Positions 9,061-17,851 of a stretch of DNA of 64,000 nucleotides are shown piece after piece. The notes beneath the pieces are model-generated. The model searched no databases. It was not told the DNA's origin and worked only from the letters and a program-made list of their open reading frames with translations. The stretch covers positions 2,046,001 through 2,110,000 of the forward strand of contig NZ_CP022187.1 in NCBI RefSeq assembly GCF_003111645.1, given 5' to 3'. This stretch comes from Parazoarcus communis. Lineage in GTDB: Bacteria; Pseudomonadota; Gammaproteobacteria; Burkholderiales; Rhodocyclaceae. A program made the position numbers and the translations under genes. Positions within the stretch are counted from its first letter, which is position 1. Each line of letters starts with the position of its first letter.

Positions 9061-10671
9061 TCAGGCCTTGGTGATGGTGCTGCAGTCGAGCTGGCGGTGG
9101 TACCACGAGGCGTAACCACCGACGTTCTTCGCCAGCGCGGCATCCAGATAGGGCTGATACAGCGGGATGCGCGGCACGTCGGCGAACGCAATCGCGATCA
9201 TGCGCTTGATGTTGGGCGCGTACTTCGGATCGCTCACTTCCATGTGCAGGGTTTCATCCACGAGCTTCTCCATCTCTTCGTTCTTGTAGTTCGAGGAGTT
9301 GAACAGGTGCCCATGCTTGTACGCCCAGAAGAAGTAGTAATCCGGGTAGTTGAGCCAGCCGCCGAAGTTTTCCAGATGCATCGGCAGGCGCTTTTCCACC
9401 AGCGCAGCGGTACGCCAGTTGGCACCCGGAATCTTGTCCAGCGTGACCTTGATACCGATCTTGCCCAGCGCCTCCTGAATCAGCAGCGCGGTCGGCTCCT
9501 GCCAGTCGGCCAGCCCGAGGTTGAAGGACAGCGTCGTTTCGAAGCCGCCCGCAAGGCCCGCCTCCGCAAGCAGCGCACGCGCCTTGACCAGGTCGGTATC
9601 GTAGGGGAAAGCCTGCGGCCACTCGGTCGTGGCTGGCGTTTTCGCACCAGCACCGAACATCGGCTTGCCGCGGCCATAGGCTGCAGCGGAAAGGATGTCC
9701 TTGTACGGCAGGGCATAGGCGACGGCCTGGCGCACACGCGGATCGTCGAAAGGCTTGTGCGTCACGCTGAGCCCGAGCACGTGCAGGCAGTTGTCGATCG
9801 GCGCACCGGAGACCTTGACCTTGCCGCCTTCCATGAGCTCCTTTGAGTCCTTGGCCGGCACATCCATGTAGAGATCGGCATCGCCGCGCTCGATCAGCGC
9901 ACGACGCGTTGCCGCGGACGGCACCTCACGCACGATCACGCGGCGCAGCGCCGGCTTGGGTCCGAGGGCCCAAGCGTCGTTGCGTTCGTACACGAACTGC
10001 TGACCCGGTTCCCAGCGCGCAATCTTGAACGGACCGGAGCCGGCCGGCGTCTTGTGCAGGTACTCGGTGGCCCAGGGGTCTTCCTTGGTCGCATGTTTCC
10101 TGGCGACCTTGGCGTTGATGATGAAGGGCACCGGCACCGCGAGGTCGGGCAAGGTCAGCTTCGAAGGCGCGGGCAGGTCGATGCGAAAGGTCTGCGCATC
10201 GACCACCACGAACTGCTCCGGACTGGTCATCGAGCCCGCCTTCATCTGCACACCGGCAAAACCGCCCAGGCTCACTGCCCGATCGAAGGACCACTTGACG
10301 TCCTCCGCCGTCACCGGCGAACCATCCCAGAAGCGTGCCTTGGGGCTGAGCTTGAAGGTGATCGACTTGCGGTCGCTCGAGTAGGTCCAGGATTCCGCCA
10401 CTTCCGGCACGATCTTGGTCGAATCGTAGGACAGCGAGCCATCTTCCAGCGTCTTCACACCGAAACGCACCAGGCGGTCGTAGACGTTGACCGTAATCTG
10501 GTAGCTCGGACGGTTGGTCCCGGCGCGGTGCAGGTCGAGGCTGTTGATGCCGTCACCGGTCACCACCACCAGCGTGTCGCTGCCGGCCGCTGCGTGGGCG
10601 GGCAGGTGACGCAGGAAAGGCAGCACGCTCGCGCCGACTACGCCTGCCTTGATGAAATCTCGTCTTTGCAT
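9061..10671 (-). CDS. ABC transporter substrate-binding protein, family 5 (DppA/OppA-like)
   Basis: A 536-aa periplasmic protein from ATG 10671, preceded by AGGAG. The N-terminus MQRRDFIKAG followed by a hydrophobic stretch and PAHAAAG looks like a twin-arginine signal peptide. The body has family-5 solute-binding features: VNVYDRLVRF, then FKLSPKARFWDGSPVTAEDVKWSFDRA. It is encoded 22 bases after atzF. The ligand is not shown by sequence; the operon partner suggests an allophanate-, biuret- or ureide-like nitrogen compound, but peptides remain possible. Confidence 0.92.
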   Translation of the reverse strand: MQRRDFIKAGVVGASVLPFLRHLPAHAAAGSDTLVVVTGDGINSLDLHRAGTNRPSYQITVNVYDRLVRFGVKTLEDGSLSYDSTKIVPEVAESWTYSSDRKSITFKLSPKARFWDGSPVTAEDVKWSFDRAVSLGGFAGVQMKAGSMTSPEQFVVVDAQTFRIDLPAPSKLTLPDLAVPVPFIINAKVARKHATKEDPWATEYLHKTPAGSGPFKIARWEPGQQFVYERNDAWALGPKPALRRVIVREVPSAATRRALIERGDADLYMDVPAKDSKELMEGGKVKVSGAPIDNCLHVLGLSVTHKPFDDPRVRQAVAYALPYKDILSAAAYGRGKPMFGAGAKTPATTEWPQAFPYDTDLVKARALLAEAGLAGGFETTLSFNLGLADWQEPTALLIQEALGKIGIKVTLDKIPGANWRTAALVEKRLPMHLENFGGWLNYPDYYFFWAYKHGHLFNSSNYKNEEMEKLVDETLHMEVSDPKYAPNIKRMIAIAFADVPRIPLYQPYLDAALAKNVGGYASWYHRQLDCSTITKA

Positions 10672-10693
10672 GATCGAACTCCTTGGTGTGTAG

Positions 10694-12496
10694 TCAGGTT
10701 GAAGCCAGCGCGGCCATGTAGGCGCGCCAGCCTCCGAAATGGGTAATGTCCTCGGCACCCGCGGTGCCCATGGGCTCGCACAGAAATCCCTTCACCTGGC
10801 TGCCATCCGCCAGATCGAGCGTGCCGATGCCGAGCGGCTGCGGAATGCCGCGCATGAACTCGCCGAAGCGGGAAAGCGGCAGCGCCCAGACTTCGAGATC
10901 GATCGCAGCACCCGCCTCGCTGCGCACCAGCCCGGGCCGCCGCGGCGGGCCACCGGCGAGGCTGTAGAAGCGATAGTTCGGGGCGGTTTGCGTGGCGCGC
11001 AGAAAGCGGGCACCGAGGCGGGTCAGCTCGTGGTTGAGCGGCAGACCCGACATGTGCGCGCCCACCACGGCCAGCGCAATCTCGTCACGGTTGGCGACCG
11101 GCAAAACGTCGGCAGCCTGAGGCAGGGGCCAGCCGGTCGCACCGAGCGGTGCGGCGCAGTCCTGCTGCAGCACCGCGGCGACTGCCGCGATGCGTGCATC
11201 CTCCCCGCGGCCGGCGATCAGGGTGACACTGCCCGGCCTGCCGTCGGCACGCGTACGAACCGGCACCGCGATTGCGCACATGTCGAGCAGGTTCACGAAA
11301 TTGGTATAGGTTCCGAGGCGGGAATTGGGCCCCACCGGATCCGCTTCGAGCTCGGCCACGGTGCAGAAGGTCGGAATCGAGGGCACGCACAGGAGGTCGA
11401 CCGCATCGGCCACGGCAAGCGCCTCGCGACGCAGATCCTGCAGACGGTAGAAACCGCGGAATGCGTCGGCCGCAGAGAACTTCTCGGCGCGCTGGATGAT
11501 GGCCCGTGTCACCGGCAGCACAGCCTCGGGCTGCTCGCGCAACAGCGCCTCGATCACGGTGTATCGCTCCGCCACCCAGACGCCGTCGTAAAGCATCTCC
11601 GCGATGGCATAGAGCGGACCGAAGTCGAGTTCGACGATCTCCGCCCCCCGCTCACGCAGGGATTCCAGCGTGGCATCGAAGGACGCCGCCTGTACCGCAT
11701 CACCGAAGAAGCGCCGACTCGCGGTATCCGGCACACCCACGCGGAACGTCGGCGCGGCGACGGGGCTCTCGGCCAGCACAAGCGGTCGCGCGTACGAATC
11801 CGCGGGGTCGAACACTGCCGCAGCGGCGAACACCTTGTAGGCGTCGCCAACGGTCAGCGCGAAGATCGAGATCGTATCGAGGGTGCGGCAGGCGGGCACC
11901 ACGCCGGTCGCCGAAAGCGCACCGAGCGTTGGCTTGAGCCCCACGATGCCGTTCAGCGCCGCCGGCACCCGGCCCGACCCGGCGGTGTCGGTGCCCAGCG
12001 AGAAACTCACGATGCCGTGCGCGACCGCCACCGCAGAACCGGAACTGGATCCGCCCGGCACGATCGCGGGGTCGAGCGCGTTGAGCGGTACAGGAAAGGG
12101 GGTGCGCACACCGACCAGTCCGGTCGCGAACTGATCCAGGTTGGTCTTGCCGATCAGGATTGCCCCCGCGGCACGCAGCACACCGACGACGAAGGCGTCT
12201 GCCCCGGCCTCGTAGGCATAGGCTGGGCAGCCTGCGGTGGTGGGCTCGCCGGCGGCGTCGATGTTGTCCTTGATGGCAAACGGAATGCCCCACAGCGGCT
12301 TGCTGTCGGGATCAAAAGCGCCAAGCTGCGCAAGCTGGGCCTGCAGCGCAGCGGGCTCGAGCACATGCAGGAAGATGCCCGGATCGCCTGCGGCCCCGAT
12401 GCGGCGGTGGGCCTCCTCCATCACGGCAGCGGGATCAAGCCCCTGCGCATAGGCGGCGTGCAGGCTGGAGATATCGAACGGGAGTGTGTGCAGCAT
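10694..12496 (-). CDS. atzF: Allophanate hydrolase
   Basis: A 600-aa protein that fits AtzF along its full length. The amidase domain contains the IKDNIDAAGEPTTAGCPAYAY lysine region, the signature PGGSSSGSAVAVAHG and the GTDTAGSGR serine motif of the Ser-cisSer-Lys triad. The C-terminal domain (AVVGAHMSGLPLNHELTRLG through ITHFGGWRAY) is the second AtzF domain. It hydrolyses allophanate toward ammonia and CO2. No urea carboxylase or cyanuric-acid gene is in the window, so it is not in a classical urea amidolyase locus. It is the first gene of a leftward operon, divergent from a LysR regulator. Confidence 0.95.
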   Translation of the reverse strand: MLHTLPFDISSLHAAYAQGLDPAAVMEEAHRRIGAAGDPGIFLHVLEPAALQAQLAQLGAFDPDSKPLWGIPFAIKDNIDAAGEPTTAGCPAYAYEAGADAFVVGVLRAAGAILIGKTNLDQFATGLVGVRTPFPVPLNALDPAIVPGGSSSGSAVAVAHGIVSFSLGTDTAGSGRVPAALNGIVGLKPTLGALSATGVVPACRTLDTISIFALTVGDAYKVFAAAAVFDPADSYARPLVLAESPVAAPTFRVGVPDTASRRFFGDAVQAASFDATLESLRERGAEIVELDFGPLYAIAEMLYDGVWVAERYTVIEALLREQPEAVLPVTRAIIQRAEKFSAADAFRGFYRLQDLRREALAVADAVDLLCVPSIPTFCTVAELEADPVGPNSRLGTYTNFVNLLDMCAIAVPVRTRADGRPGSVTLIAGRGEDARIAAVAAVLQQDCAAPLGATGWPLPQAADVLPVANRDEIALAVVGAHMSGLPLNHELTRLGARFLRATQTAPNYRFYSLAGGPPRRPGLVRSEAGAAIDLEVWALPLSRFGEFMRGIPQPLGIGTLDLADGSQVKGFLCEPMGTAGAEDITHFGGWRAYMAALAST

Positions 12497-12555
12497 GAAA
12501 TGTCTTCCGGAAACGTCTGGAAGTGATTTGAGCAGGGATCACTGACGCGGCATAC

Positions 12556-12590
12556 TGCTAATTTTCGCCATCTGTGCTGCAAATTTTGCA
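12556..12590. promoter_or_regulatory. Putative LysR operator between atzF and the regulator gene
   Basis: TGCAAATTTTGCA at 12578-12590 is a perfect 6-1-6 palindrome fitting the LysR T-N11-A rule. A related sequence, TGCTAATTTTCGC, begins at 12556, 22 bases upstream, i.e. about two helical turns. The pair sits in the 116-base divergent gap. The arrangement is that of a recognition site plus an activation site; binding is inferred. Confidence 0.6.
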
Positions 12591-12612
12591 TCACAGAAAA
12601 CGGAGCATCGCC

Positions 12613-13521
12613 ATGAAGCATCTTCTGCCGCTGCGCTACATCGACGTCATTGCTCGCAGCGGCTCCATCCGCAAGGCGGCAGACAGTCTCGCGATCACAT
12701 CCACCGCACTGAACCGTCGCATCCTCGCGATGGAAGAGGAACTGGGCGTACCCATTTTCGAGCGCCTGCCCCGCGGCGTGCGACTGTCCGCCGCCGGCGA
12801 GATCCTGATCCACCATGTACGCAACCAGTTGAGCGACATGGAGCGCGTCAAGAGCCAGATCTCCGACCTCACCGGCGAGCGTCGCGGGCATGTTTCCATC
12901 GCCTGCAGCCAGGCCCTGCTGCCGTTCTTCCTGCCCAACCAGATCGCCCAGTACCGGCGCGCGCACCCGGCCGTCACCTTCGAAGTCCTCGTCCGCGACC
13001 GTGCCGCCGCCGAGCAGGCGCTGGTCGACATGAGCGCGGATCTTGCACTGGTATTCGAGCCCTTAAGGCTCATGGACTTTCAGATCCTGCAGCGCGTGCG
13101 CCAGCCGGTTCATGCGCTCATGCGCCCGAACCACCCGCTGGCACAGGCCGGGACCTTGCGCCTGCGCGACTGCCTGCGTTATCCGGTGGCGCTGCCGACC
13201 TCGCAATATGGCGTGCGCCACCTGCTCGAACTGGCGGTGCAGCGCAGTTCGCTCACCTTGCAGCCGGTGGTCGAGTCAGACAGTTTTGAATTTCTGCGCA
13301 GTCACGCGCTGGAAGAAGACATTCTCGCCTTCCAGATTCCGATCGGCCTGCCGATCGACACCGAAGGCAGCGGCATGGTCAGCAGACCGCTCGACGTACG
13401 CGACGTCCCGCCCGGCGTGCTCTATTTCGGTCAGTTGCGGGGTCGCATCCTGCCGGTTGCGGTGTCGCGCTTCGCCAGCCAGGTACTGGAAACCCTCACC
13501 CTCCGCTTCGAGACGGACTAG
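12613..13521 (+). CDS. LysR-family transcriptional regulator of the atzF operon
   Basis: A 302-aa protein from ATG 12613, seven bases after GGAG at 12602. An in-frame ATG at 12574 lacks a ribosome site and lies in the operator region. The N-terminal winged helix-turn-helix (SGSIRKAADSLAITSTALNRRILAMEEELGVPIFERL, split here: residues about 14-48) is followed by a periplasmic-binding-like effector domain. Divergent transcription from atzF suggests it controls that operon in response to a nitrogen compound. Confidence 0.92.
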   Translation: MKHLLPLRYIDVIARSGSIRKAADSLAITSTALNRRILAMEEELGVPIFERLPRGVRLSAAGEILIHHVRNQLSDMERVKSQISDLTGERRGHVSIACSQALLPFFLPNQIAQYRRAHPAVTFEVLVRDRAAAEQALVDMSADLALVFEPLRLMDFQILQRVRQPVHALMRPNHPLAQAGTLRLRDCLRYPVALPTSQYGVRHLLELAVQRSSLTLQPVVESDSFEFLRSHALEEDILAFQIPIGLPIDTEGSGMVSRPLDVRDVPPGVLYFGQLRGRILPVAVSRFASQVLETLTLRFETD

Positions 13522-13533
13522 CGAGTCCGCTAG
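13518..13533. terminator. Short hairpin between convergent genes
   Basis: CTAGCG-AGTC-CGCTAG is a perfect 6-bp stem with a 4-base loop at the junction of the convergent regulator gene and the small membrane gene. It lacks a T-run and overlaps the regulator stop, so it is a weak terminator candidate. Confidence 0.35.
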
Positions 13534-13537
13534 AACT

Positions 13538-13816
13538 TCATTGCGCCGGCATGGACTCAAGGACCACAACCACGCCAAACGCGCCAATGGAAACCAGACG
13601 CTGATTCACCATCGTGTAGGACGCCACTCCCAGCGGATGATAGTGCGACACGAAGGCCGTAAAAGCACCCAGTCCGAGCAAACCCGCGACGGGACTGCGC
13701 TCGGCAATCGCCTGCCGAATCTGCTCCCGGTGCTGCTCGGGGGTCGGGTTGAGCCAGAATGCCAGCGCGACGACTGCCAGTGTAATGACCACGGACACGA
13801 TGGAAGCTTTAGCCAC
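13538..13816 (-). CDS. Small membrane protein, DUF4359-like, unknown function
   Basis: About 92 aa from GTG 13816, chosen because AGGAA lies nine bases upstream; another GTG at 13852 would add 12 residues. An N-terminal hydrophobic helix (IVSVVITLAVVALAFWL) is followed by NPTPEQHREQIRQAIAE and a second hydrophobic stretch near the C-terminus ending SIGAFGVVVVLES. The layout recalls DUF4359 proteins (an N-terminal helix followed by an NP motif), but this is a weak impression. The copy-2 inverted repeat lies just upstream. Confidence 0.6.
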   Translation of the reverse strand: MAKASIVSVVITLAVVALAFWLNPTPEQHREQIRQAIAERSPVAGLLGLGAFTAFVSHYHPLGVASYTMVNQRLVSIGAFGVVVVLESMPAQ

Positions 13817-13848
13817 TGCAATGTTTCCTGTAATAGACGAAGCGCGCT

Positions 13849-13913
13849 TCACACGGAGGCACGGAGCACCCGCCCATTATGCCTTTCTCCGCGACCTCCG
13901 CGCCTCCGCGTGA
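13849..13913. repeat. Dispersed GC-rich inverted repeat, copy 2
   Basis: The 18-base arms 13849-13866 and 13896-13913 pair with two G-T wobbles. The right half (13885-13916) is nearly the same as the right half of copy 1, with the series TTTCTCCGCG, CTCCGCG, CCTCCGCG. It lies in an intergenic gap between divergently oriented small genes. Confidence 0.7.
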
Positions 13914-14039
13914 AACCGCCACGCTCCGCGCTTCCCCTTGGTGCGGGCGAGCGCCCTGAACGCCTTACGCAACGACTGGCCAGTTTGACGGTCGGACCTT
14001 GCATGCATAATCGGGGCCTTGCTCCGGGAGGAAGTCACC

Positions 14040-14441
14040 ATGGCCATAGGCTGGATCACCTTGTTGAAGACCGTCCCCTGGGCGGATGTCATCGCCACTG
14101 CACCGGTGGTCGCCGACGGTGCGAAAAGGCTCTGGAAGACGGTTGGCAGGAAGACGCAGTCCGACACCGTCGCAACTGACGAGAGCGCGGAGGCGGTACC
14201 CGCCGACGCTGATGCTGCGACGAAGCTGCAGTCGAGGCTGCTTGCGCTCGAGAATACCTCGCAGGATCTGCACGCCCAGATGCTGGCGTCGTCCGAGCTG
14301 ATCAATGCGCTCGCCGAACAGAATACCGAACTGGTGAAACGGGTCGAGGCCAACCGCGTTCGCCTGCTATGGCTGTCCGTTTCCACGCTTGTCACCACCG
14401 CAGCGGTGGTGCTCTGCCTGATTTTGCTGCTGCGCGCCTAG
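14040..14441 (+). CDS. Coiled-coil protein with C-terminal membrane anchor, unknown
   Basis: A 133-aa protein from ATG 14040, preceded by GGGAGGA; an upstream in-frame ATG at 14019 covers the ribosome site. Residues about 60-108 (LQSRLLALENTSQDLHAQML and onward) look like a coiled coil. Residues about 112-132 are a hydrophobic helix (LLWLSVSTLVTTAAVVLCLI) at the extreme C-terminus, so it is probably tail-anchored with its body in the cytoplasm. No family or function is recognised. It stands alone between the repeat and a secreted-protein gene. Confidence 0.72.
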   Translation: MAIGWITLLKTVPWADVIATAPVVADGAKRLWKTVGRKTQSDTVATDESAEAVPADADAATKLQSRLLALENTSQDLHAQMLASSELINALAEQNTELVKRVEANRVRLLWLSVSTLVTTAAVVLCLILLLRA

Positions 14442-14585
14442 ACAGGCGACAGTCGATCACCGCGAGCCTGCGCGGACGCCCCCTGTCCCGGCTTCGGCGC
14501 ATACGTGCCGGACAACACGCTCCGGATTGAAAAACCCCCTCCATAGCCTATGTTGAGATCACACGGCATGGTGGAGGTCGTTACC

Positions 14586-15353
14586 ATGATCACGGAATCG
14601 CACTGCATTGCGCGCTTCGCTTCCGGCTGGCGCGCGCTGACCGGGCTGTTGGCCGCGGCCACCACAGCATTCGCCCTGCCGGCCGCAGCGGCGGCACAGG
14701 AGGAATGGCTCTCCCTCGGCAGCAAGCACTGGTCCCCGACCGTGTTTTCCAAGACCGGCGCAGGCACCGAGAACGCCGTTGCCGAGGCGCGTGTCACACG
14801 GGCTGCGATCGAGGGCTGGTGCGCCAACTGGACCCCCGGCGACCGCGACTGCGTGCGCAGCCAGCTTTCCACCCCTGAGGCGAAAAAGACCTGGCGCGCC
14901 ACGGCCAACTGTATCAAGGGCCGCATCACGGCGGTCGATGGCAACACCTACACCCTGGCCGGACGCTGGGACAACGCCGACATCGGTGGCGGACGCACGC
15001 GCTGGCGGGATGCCTCGGGGCAAATCGTCGGGCGTGACAACGCCAGCGGCGGACTCGGCATCTCACAGCAGTGGGAGGTGCTGTGCCCCGCAACGGCCGC
15101 CTCTGCACGCCCGGCGGCGCCATCCAGCAGCGGCGTTCAGCGTCCGGCGCAGTCCGCTGCGACAACGGCAGGCTTCACCGTCGGCGAAACCGTATATGCC
15201 CGCTACGGCGCCGCCTGGGTTCGTGGCAAGGTCACCCGCATCAGCCGGGTCAGTGGCGCCAAAGGCCCGGAGCTTGCCTATAACGTCACACTCGAAAACG
15301 GTGAGCGCGGGCTGCTGCCTGCACACATGATGCGAAAGACGCAGGGCAGATAA
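14586..15353 (+). CDS. Secreted protein with C-terminal Tudor/SH3-like domain, unknown
   Basis: About 255 aa from ATG 14586, eight bases after GGAGG. The N-terminal signal peptide has a hydrophobic LLAAATTAFALPAAAAAQ stretch. The middle region has four cysteines (WCANW, DCVRS, NCIKG, VLCPA) that could form two disulfides. After a serine/alanine-rich linker, the last about 60 residues (GETVYARYGAAWVRGKVTRI ... NGERGLLPAHMM) resemble a Tudor/Agenet-like beta-barrel. Such domains usually bind modified peptides or act as scaffolds; in a secreted bacterial protein the role is unknown. Confidence 0.7.
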   Translation: MITESHCIARFASGWRALTGLLAAATTAFALPAAAAAQEEWLSLGSKHWSPTVFSKTGAGTENAVAEARVTRAAIEGWCANWTPGDRDCVRSQLSTPEAKKTWRATANCIKGRITAVDGNTYTLAGRWDNADIGGGRTRWRDASGQIVGRDNASGGLGISQQWEVLCPATAASARPAAPSSSGVQRPAQSAATTAGFTVGETVYARYGAAWVRGKVTRISRVSGAKGPELAYNVTLENGERGLLPAHMMRKTQGR

Positions 15354-15473
15354 CGCCCCAGCGCCAGCGCGGTCGCCCAGCCACTCCCGCGTCTCCGTCA
15401 CCGTCAGTCCGGTGGTCGTCACCGGGGCGCGTTAAAATGCGTCCTCAACGACAAGAAGAACACGGGAGACCCG

Positions 15474-16811
15474 ATGAGTCCGGACATTCAGTCGTATTTG
15501 CAGCGCCTGCCCGATTTGCTGACGGAACTGGCAACCGTGGAACTGTTTTACGAACTCGGCGTGCTTGCGCTCGCAGGCCTCATCGCCTGGGTGATTCACC
15601 GCACGATGCGCGAGTCCTTGCGCGCCGGGCTTGAGGCCGCATCCAGCAAAGGCCTGCGTCATCTGACCCTGCGCACTGCCCAACGCATCCTGCTGCCGGC
15701 AACGATGCTGCTCGGGGTGCTGCTCGGCCGCGGCGCCCTGCGTTCGGCACAACTGCCTGTCGGCCTGCTCGATGTCGCCGTGCCCCTGCTGCTGTCGCTG
15801 GTCGCCATCCGCCTGCTGGTGTACGTCCTGCGCAAGGGTTTCCCGGTGACCCCGGCGCTGAAGACGTGGGAGAACCTCATCTCTGGCAGCATCTGGGCCA
15901 TGGTGGCACTGCATCTCGTGGGCTGGCTGCCTGCCGTCGAAGCCACGATGGACGAACTCGCCTTCAATATCGGCGCCTCGCGCATCTCGCTGCTGGCCAC
16001 GGTCAAGCTCGTCGCACTCGTCGCCCTGCTGCTGACCCTCGCGTTCTGGGTGTCCGGAGTGATCGAGCGGCGCATGCGTGCATCCACCCACATGACGCCC
16101 TCGCTGCAGGTCGCCTTCGGCAAGTTCAGCAAGGTGTTCCTGATCGCGCTGGCCTTTCTGCTCGCCATCGACGCGGTGGGCATCGACCTCACCACGCTCA
16201 CGGTGTTCGGCGGAGCGCTCGGCGTGGGCATCGGTTTCGGCCTGCAGCGTATCACCAGCAACTTCATCAGCGGCTTCATCCTCGTGCTCGACCGCTCGAT
16301 CAAGCCCGGCGACGTGATTTCGGTCGGCGGCAACGATGCCAAGTTCGGCTGGGTGCAGGAGTTGCGCGCGCGTTACGTGGTGGTGCGCGACCGTGACGGC
16401 GTCGAGCGACTGATCCCGAACGAAAACCTGATCACGTCCGAAGTGGTGAACTGGAGCTACTCGGACACCAACACCCGTGTGCGACTGCCGGTGCAGATCA
16501 GTTACAGCGACGACCCCGAGCAGGCCATGGCCCTGCTGCTCGAAGCGGCCAAGGCCTCGCCGCGGGTGCTGCCCCTGCCGGAGCCCGCCGCGCGCATGCT
16601 CGACTTTGCGGACAGCGGCATCCAGCTCGAACTACGGGTGTGGATCAGCGATCCGGAGAACGGCATCGGCAACGTGCGCACCGACATCAACCTCGCGATC
16701 TGGAAGCTGTTCAAGGCCGCAGGCATCTCCATCCCCTTCCCGCAACGGGATGTGCACCTTCACACCGTAGCCGCACCGGAACTGGCCGCTGCACAGGAGC
16801 GCCCCGCGTGA
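15474..16811 (+). CDS. Mechanosensitive ion channel, MscS family
   Basis: A 445-aa membrane protein. Several N-terminal helices precede the MscS core: the pore helix region LTVFGGALGVGIGFGLQRIT followed by SNFISGFILVLDRSIKPGDVIS, the most conserved part of the family. The C-terminal cytoplasmic vestibule contains VVVRDRDGVERLIPNENLI and the terminal alpha-beta domain. It is longer than E. coli MscS (286 aa) because of extra N-terminal helices. It opens under membrane tension to release solutes. Confidence 0.95.
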   Translation: MSPDIQSYLQRLPDLLTELATVELFYELGVLALAGLIAWVIHRTMRESLRAGLEAASSKGLRHLTLRTAQRILLPATMLLGVLLGRGALRSAQLPVGLLDVAVPLLLSLVAIRLLVYVLRKGFPVTPALKTWENLISGSIWAMVALHLVGWLPAVEATMDELAFNIGASRISLLATVKLVALVALLLTLAFWVSGVIERRMRASTHMTPSLQVAFGKFSKVFLIALAFLLAIDAVGIDLTTLTVFGGALGVGIGFGLQRITSNFISGFILVLDRSIKPGDVISVGGNDAKFGWVQELRARYVVVRDRDGVERLIPNENLITSEVVNWSYSDTNTRVRLPVQISYSDDPEQAMALLLEAAKASPRVLPLPEPAARMLDFADSGIQLELRVWISDPENGIGNVRTDINLAIWKLFKAAGISIPFPQRDVHLHTVAAPELAAAQERPA

Positions 16812-16842
16812 GCGCGCGCAGCGCGGGACGGGGCGATGTGGA

Positions 16843-17448
16843 TCAGATGCCGGTGAGCTCGCGGTAGGCGCGCCGCGTCTCGGGCGACACCGCTTCCAGC
16901 ACCTGTTCGTGACTGGTCTTGTGGCGCGCCAGCAGGCGGGCAGAAGCAATCGTCCGCGATTTGCAGAACCAGTGGCAGGTATGCTGCATCAGGTACATTT
17001 CTGCCGACAGCAGAAAGGCGCGTTCGCGCGGCGAGCGGCCCGCTTCGTTTTCCACTGCGCGCTCGAAGCCGCGGGCATGGATGTCGAAGGCCTTGCCCAA
17101 CGCGAAGGTCGAGGACGGAAACAGGCGGTCGGCGTGGGGCAGAGCAAGCGGCAGCGTGCTGATGAGCACCTGCGCAGCGTCGATCCGCGCGATGTCCGCA
17201 GCAAGACGACGAAACTGACTGGCGAGTGCGGTCTCGTGCGACTGCATCAGCGCGAGAACCTGATCCTGACGGTTCGGGTCCTGCTCGCCAAGGGCACGGT
17301 CATAGCCCTCGGCCAGCGTCTCCATGAGTTTTTCGATCTGGTAGTTGCTCAGGTGGCTGCCCAGCAGGGTGATGCGGCGACGCTGATCCCGGGACTTGAG
17401 CACCAGAACACCAACGGCCGCGAACATGAAGATAAAATAGGTTTCCAT
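16843..17448 (-). CDS. Membrane-anchored conserved hypothetical protein
   Basis: About 201 aa from ATG 17448 (METYFIFMFAAVGVLVLKSR); an in-frame upstream start at 17493 is less likely because the membrane helix would be buried. One N-terminal helix anchors a mainly helical soluble domain rich in charged residues. No domain is recognised. It ends 31 bases from the MscS stop, convergent with it. Confidence 0.7.
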   Translation of the reverse strand: METYFIFMFAAVGVLVLKSRDQRRRITLLGSHLSNYQIEKLMETLAEGYDRALGEQDPNRQDQVLALMQSHETALASQFRRLAADIARIDAAQVLISTLPLALPHADRLFPSSTFALGKAFDIHARGFERAVENEAGRSPRERAFLLSAEMYLMQHTCHWFCKSRTIASARLLARHKTSHEQVLEAVSPETRRAYRELTGI

Positions 17449-17851
17449 CCCGCTATTGTCCTGTGTGCCACGCATATTGGGCAACTCCGGCAATCAGGAA
17501 GCCTTGCACAATTCATGTCAGGCACGACTGTTACCACGCCGGCGCCACGACAGCCGGCGGGACAAGGTATCATCCGTGCGGTAGCGACGAAGCCCGACAC
17601 CGCGCCCTCGCCTTGCAAAGCCAGGCCAGCCGTTCACCGGGCACGCCGTGAAGCCGTTCATCTGCTCACGCGCGCCATCAGGCCTCGCCACCGTCACCCA
17701 CACTTTCCGCACTGTCGACCGCGCCGGCGATGATGGCGGGCACTCCATACCGGCCCGCAGCAGGACAGAACCCAATGTCGTCAGAACACTTCACCGCAGG
17801 CAAGGACGCCGCGCTCGGCCACGCCAAACTGCACAGGACCCCGCAGGCAGC
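17449..17851. other. 403-base divergent intergenic region with a possible 26-codon leader
   Basis: This gap separates the hypothetical membrane protein from the kinase gene. The only ORF I would note is ATG 17775 to TGA 17855 on the plus strand, 26 codons, whose stop overlaps the kinase ATG as ATGA. Its weak upstream AGGAC and short length make it a doubtful leader peptide. A GCCGGCG-type inverted repeat lies near 17540-17562. No sigma-70 promoter is clear enough to call. Confidence 0.35.

Noticed and set aside
17648-17851. Longer start for the RIO kinase
   Set aside because: The added residues are Arg/Pro-rich without family match, while ATG 17852 gives the typical MKTPHRIAPL start.
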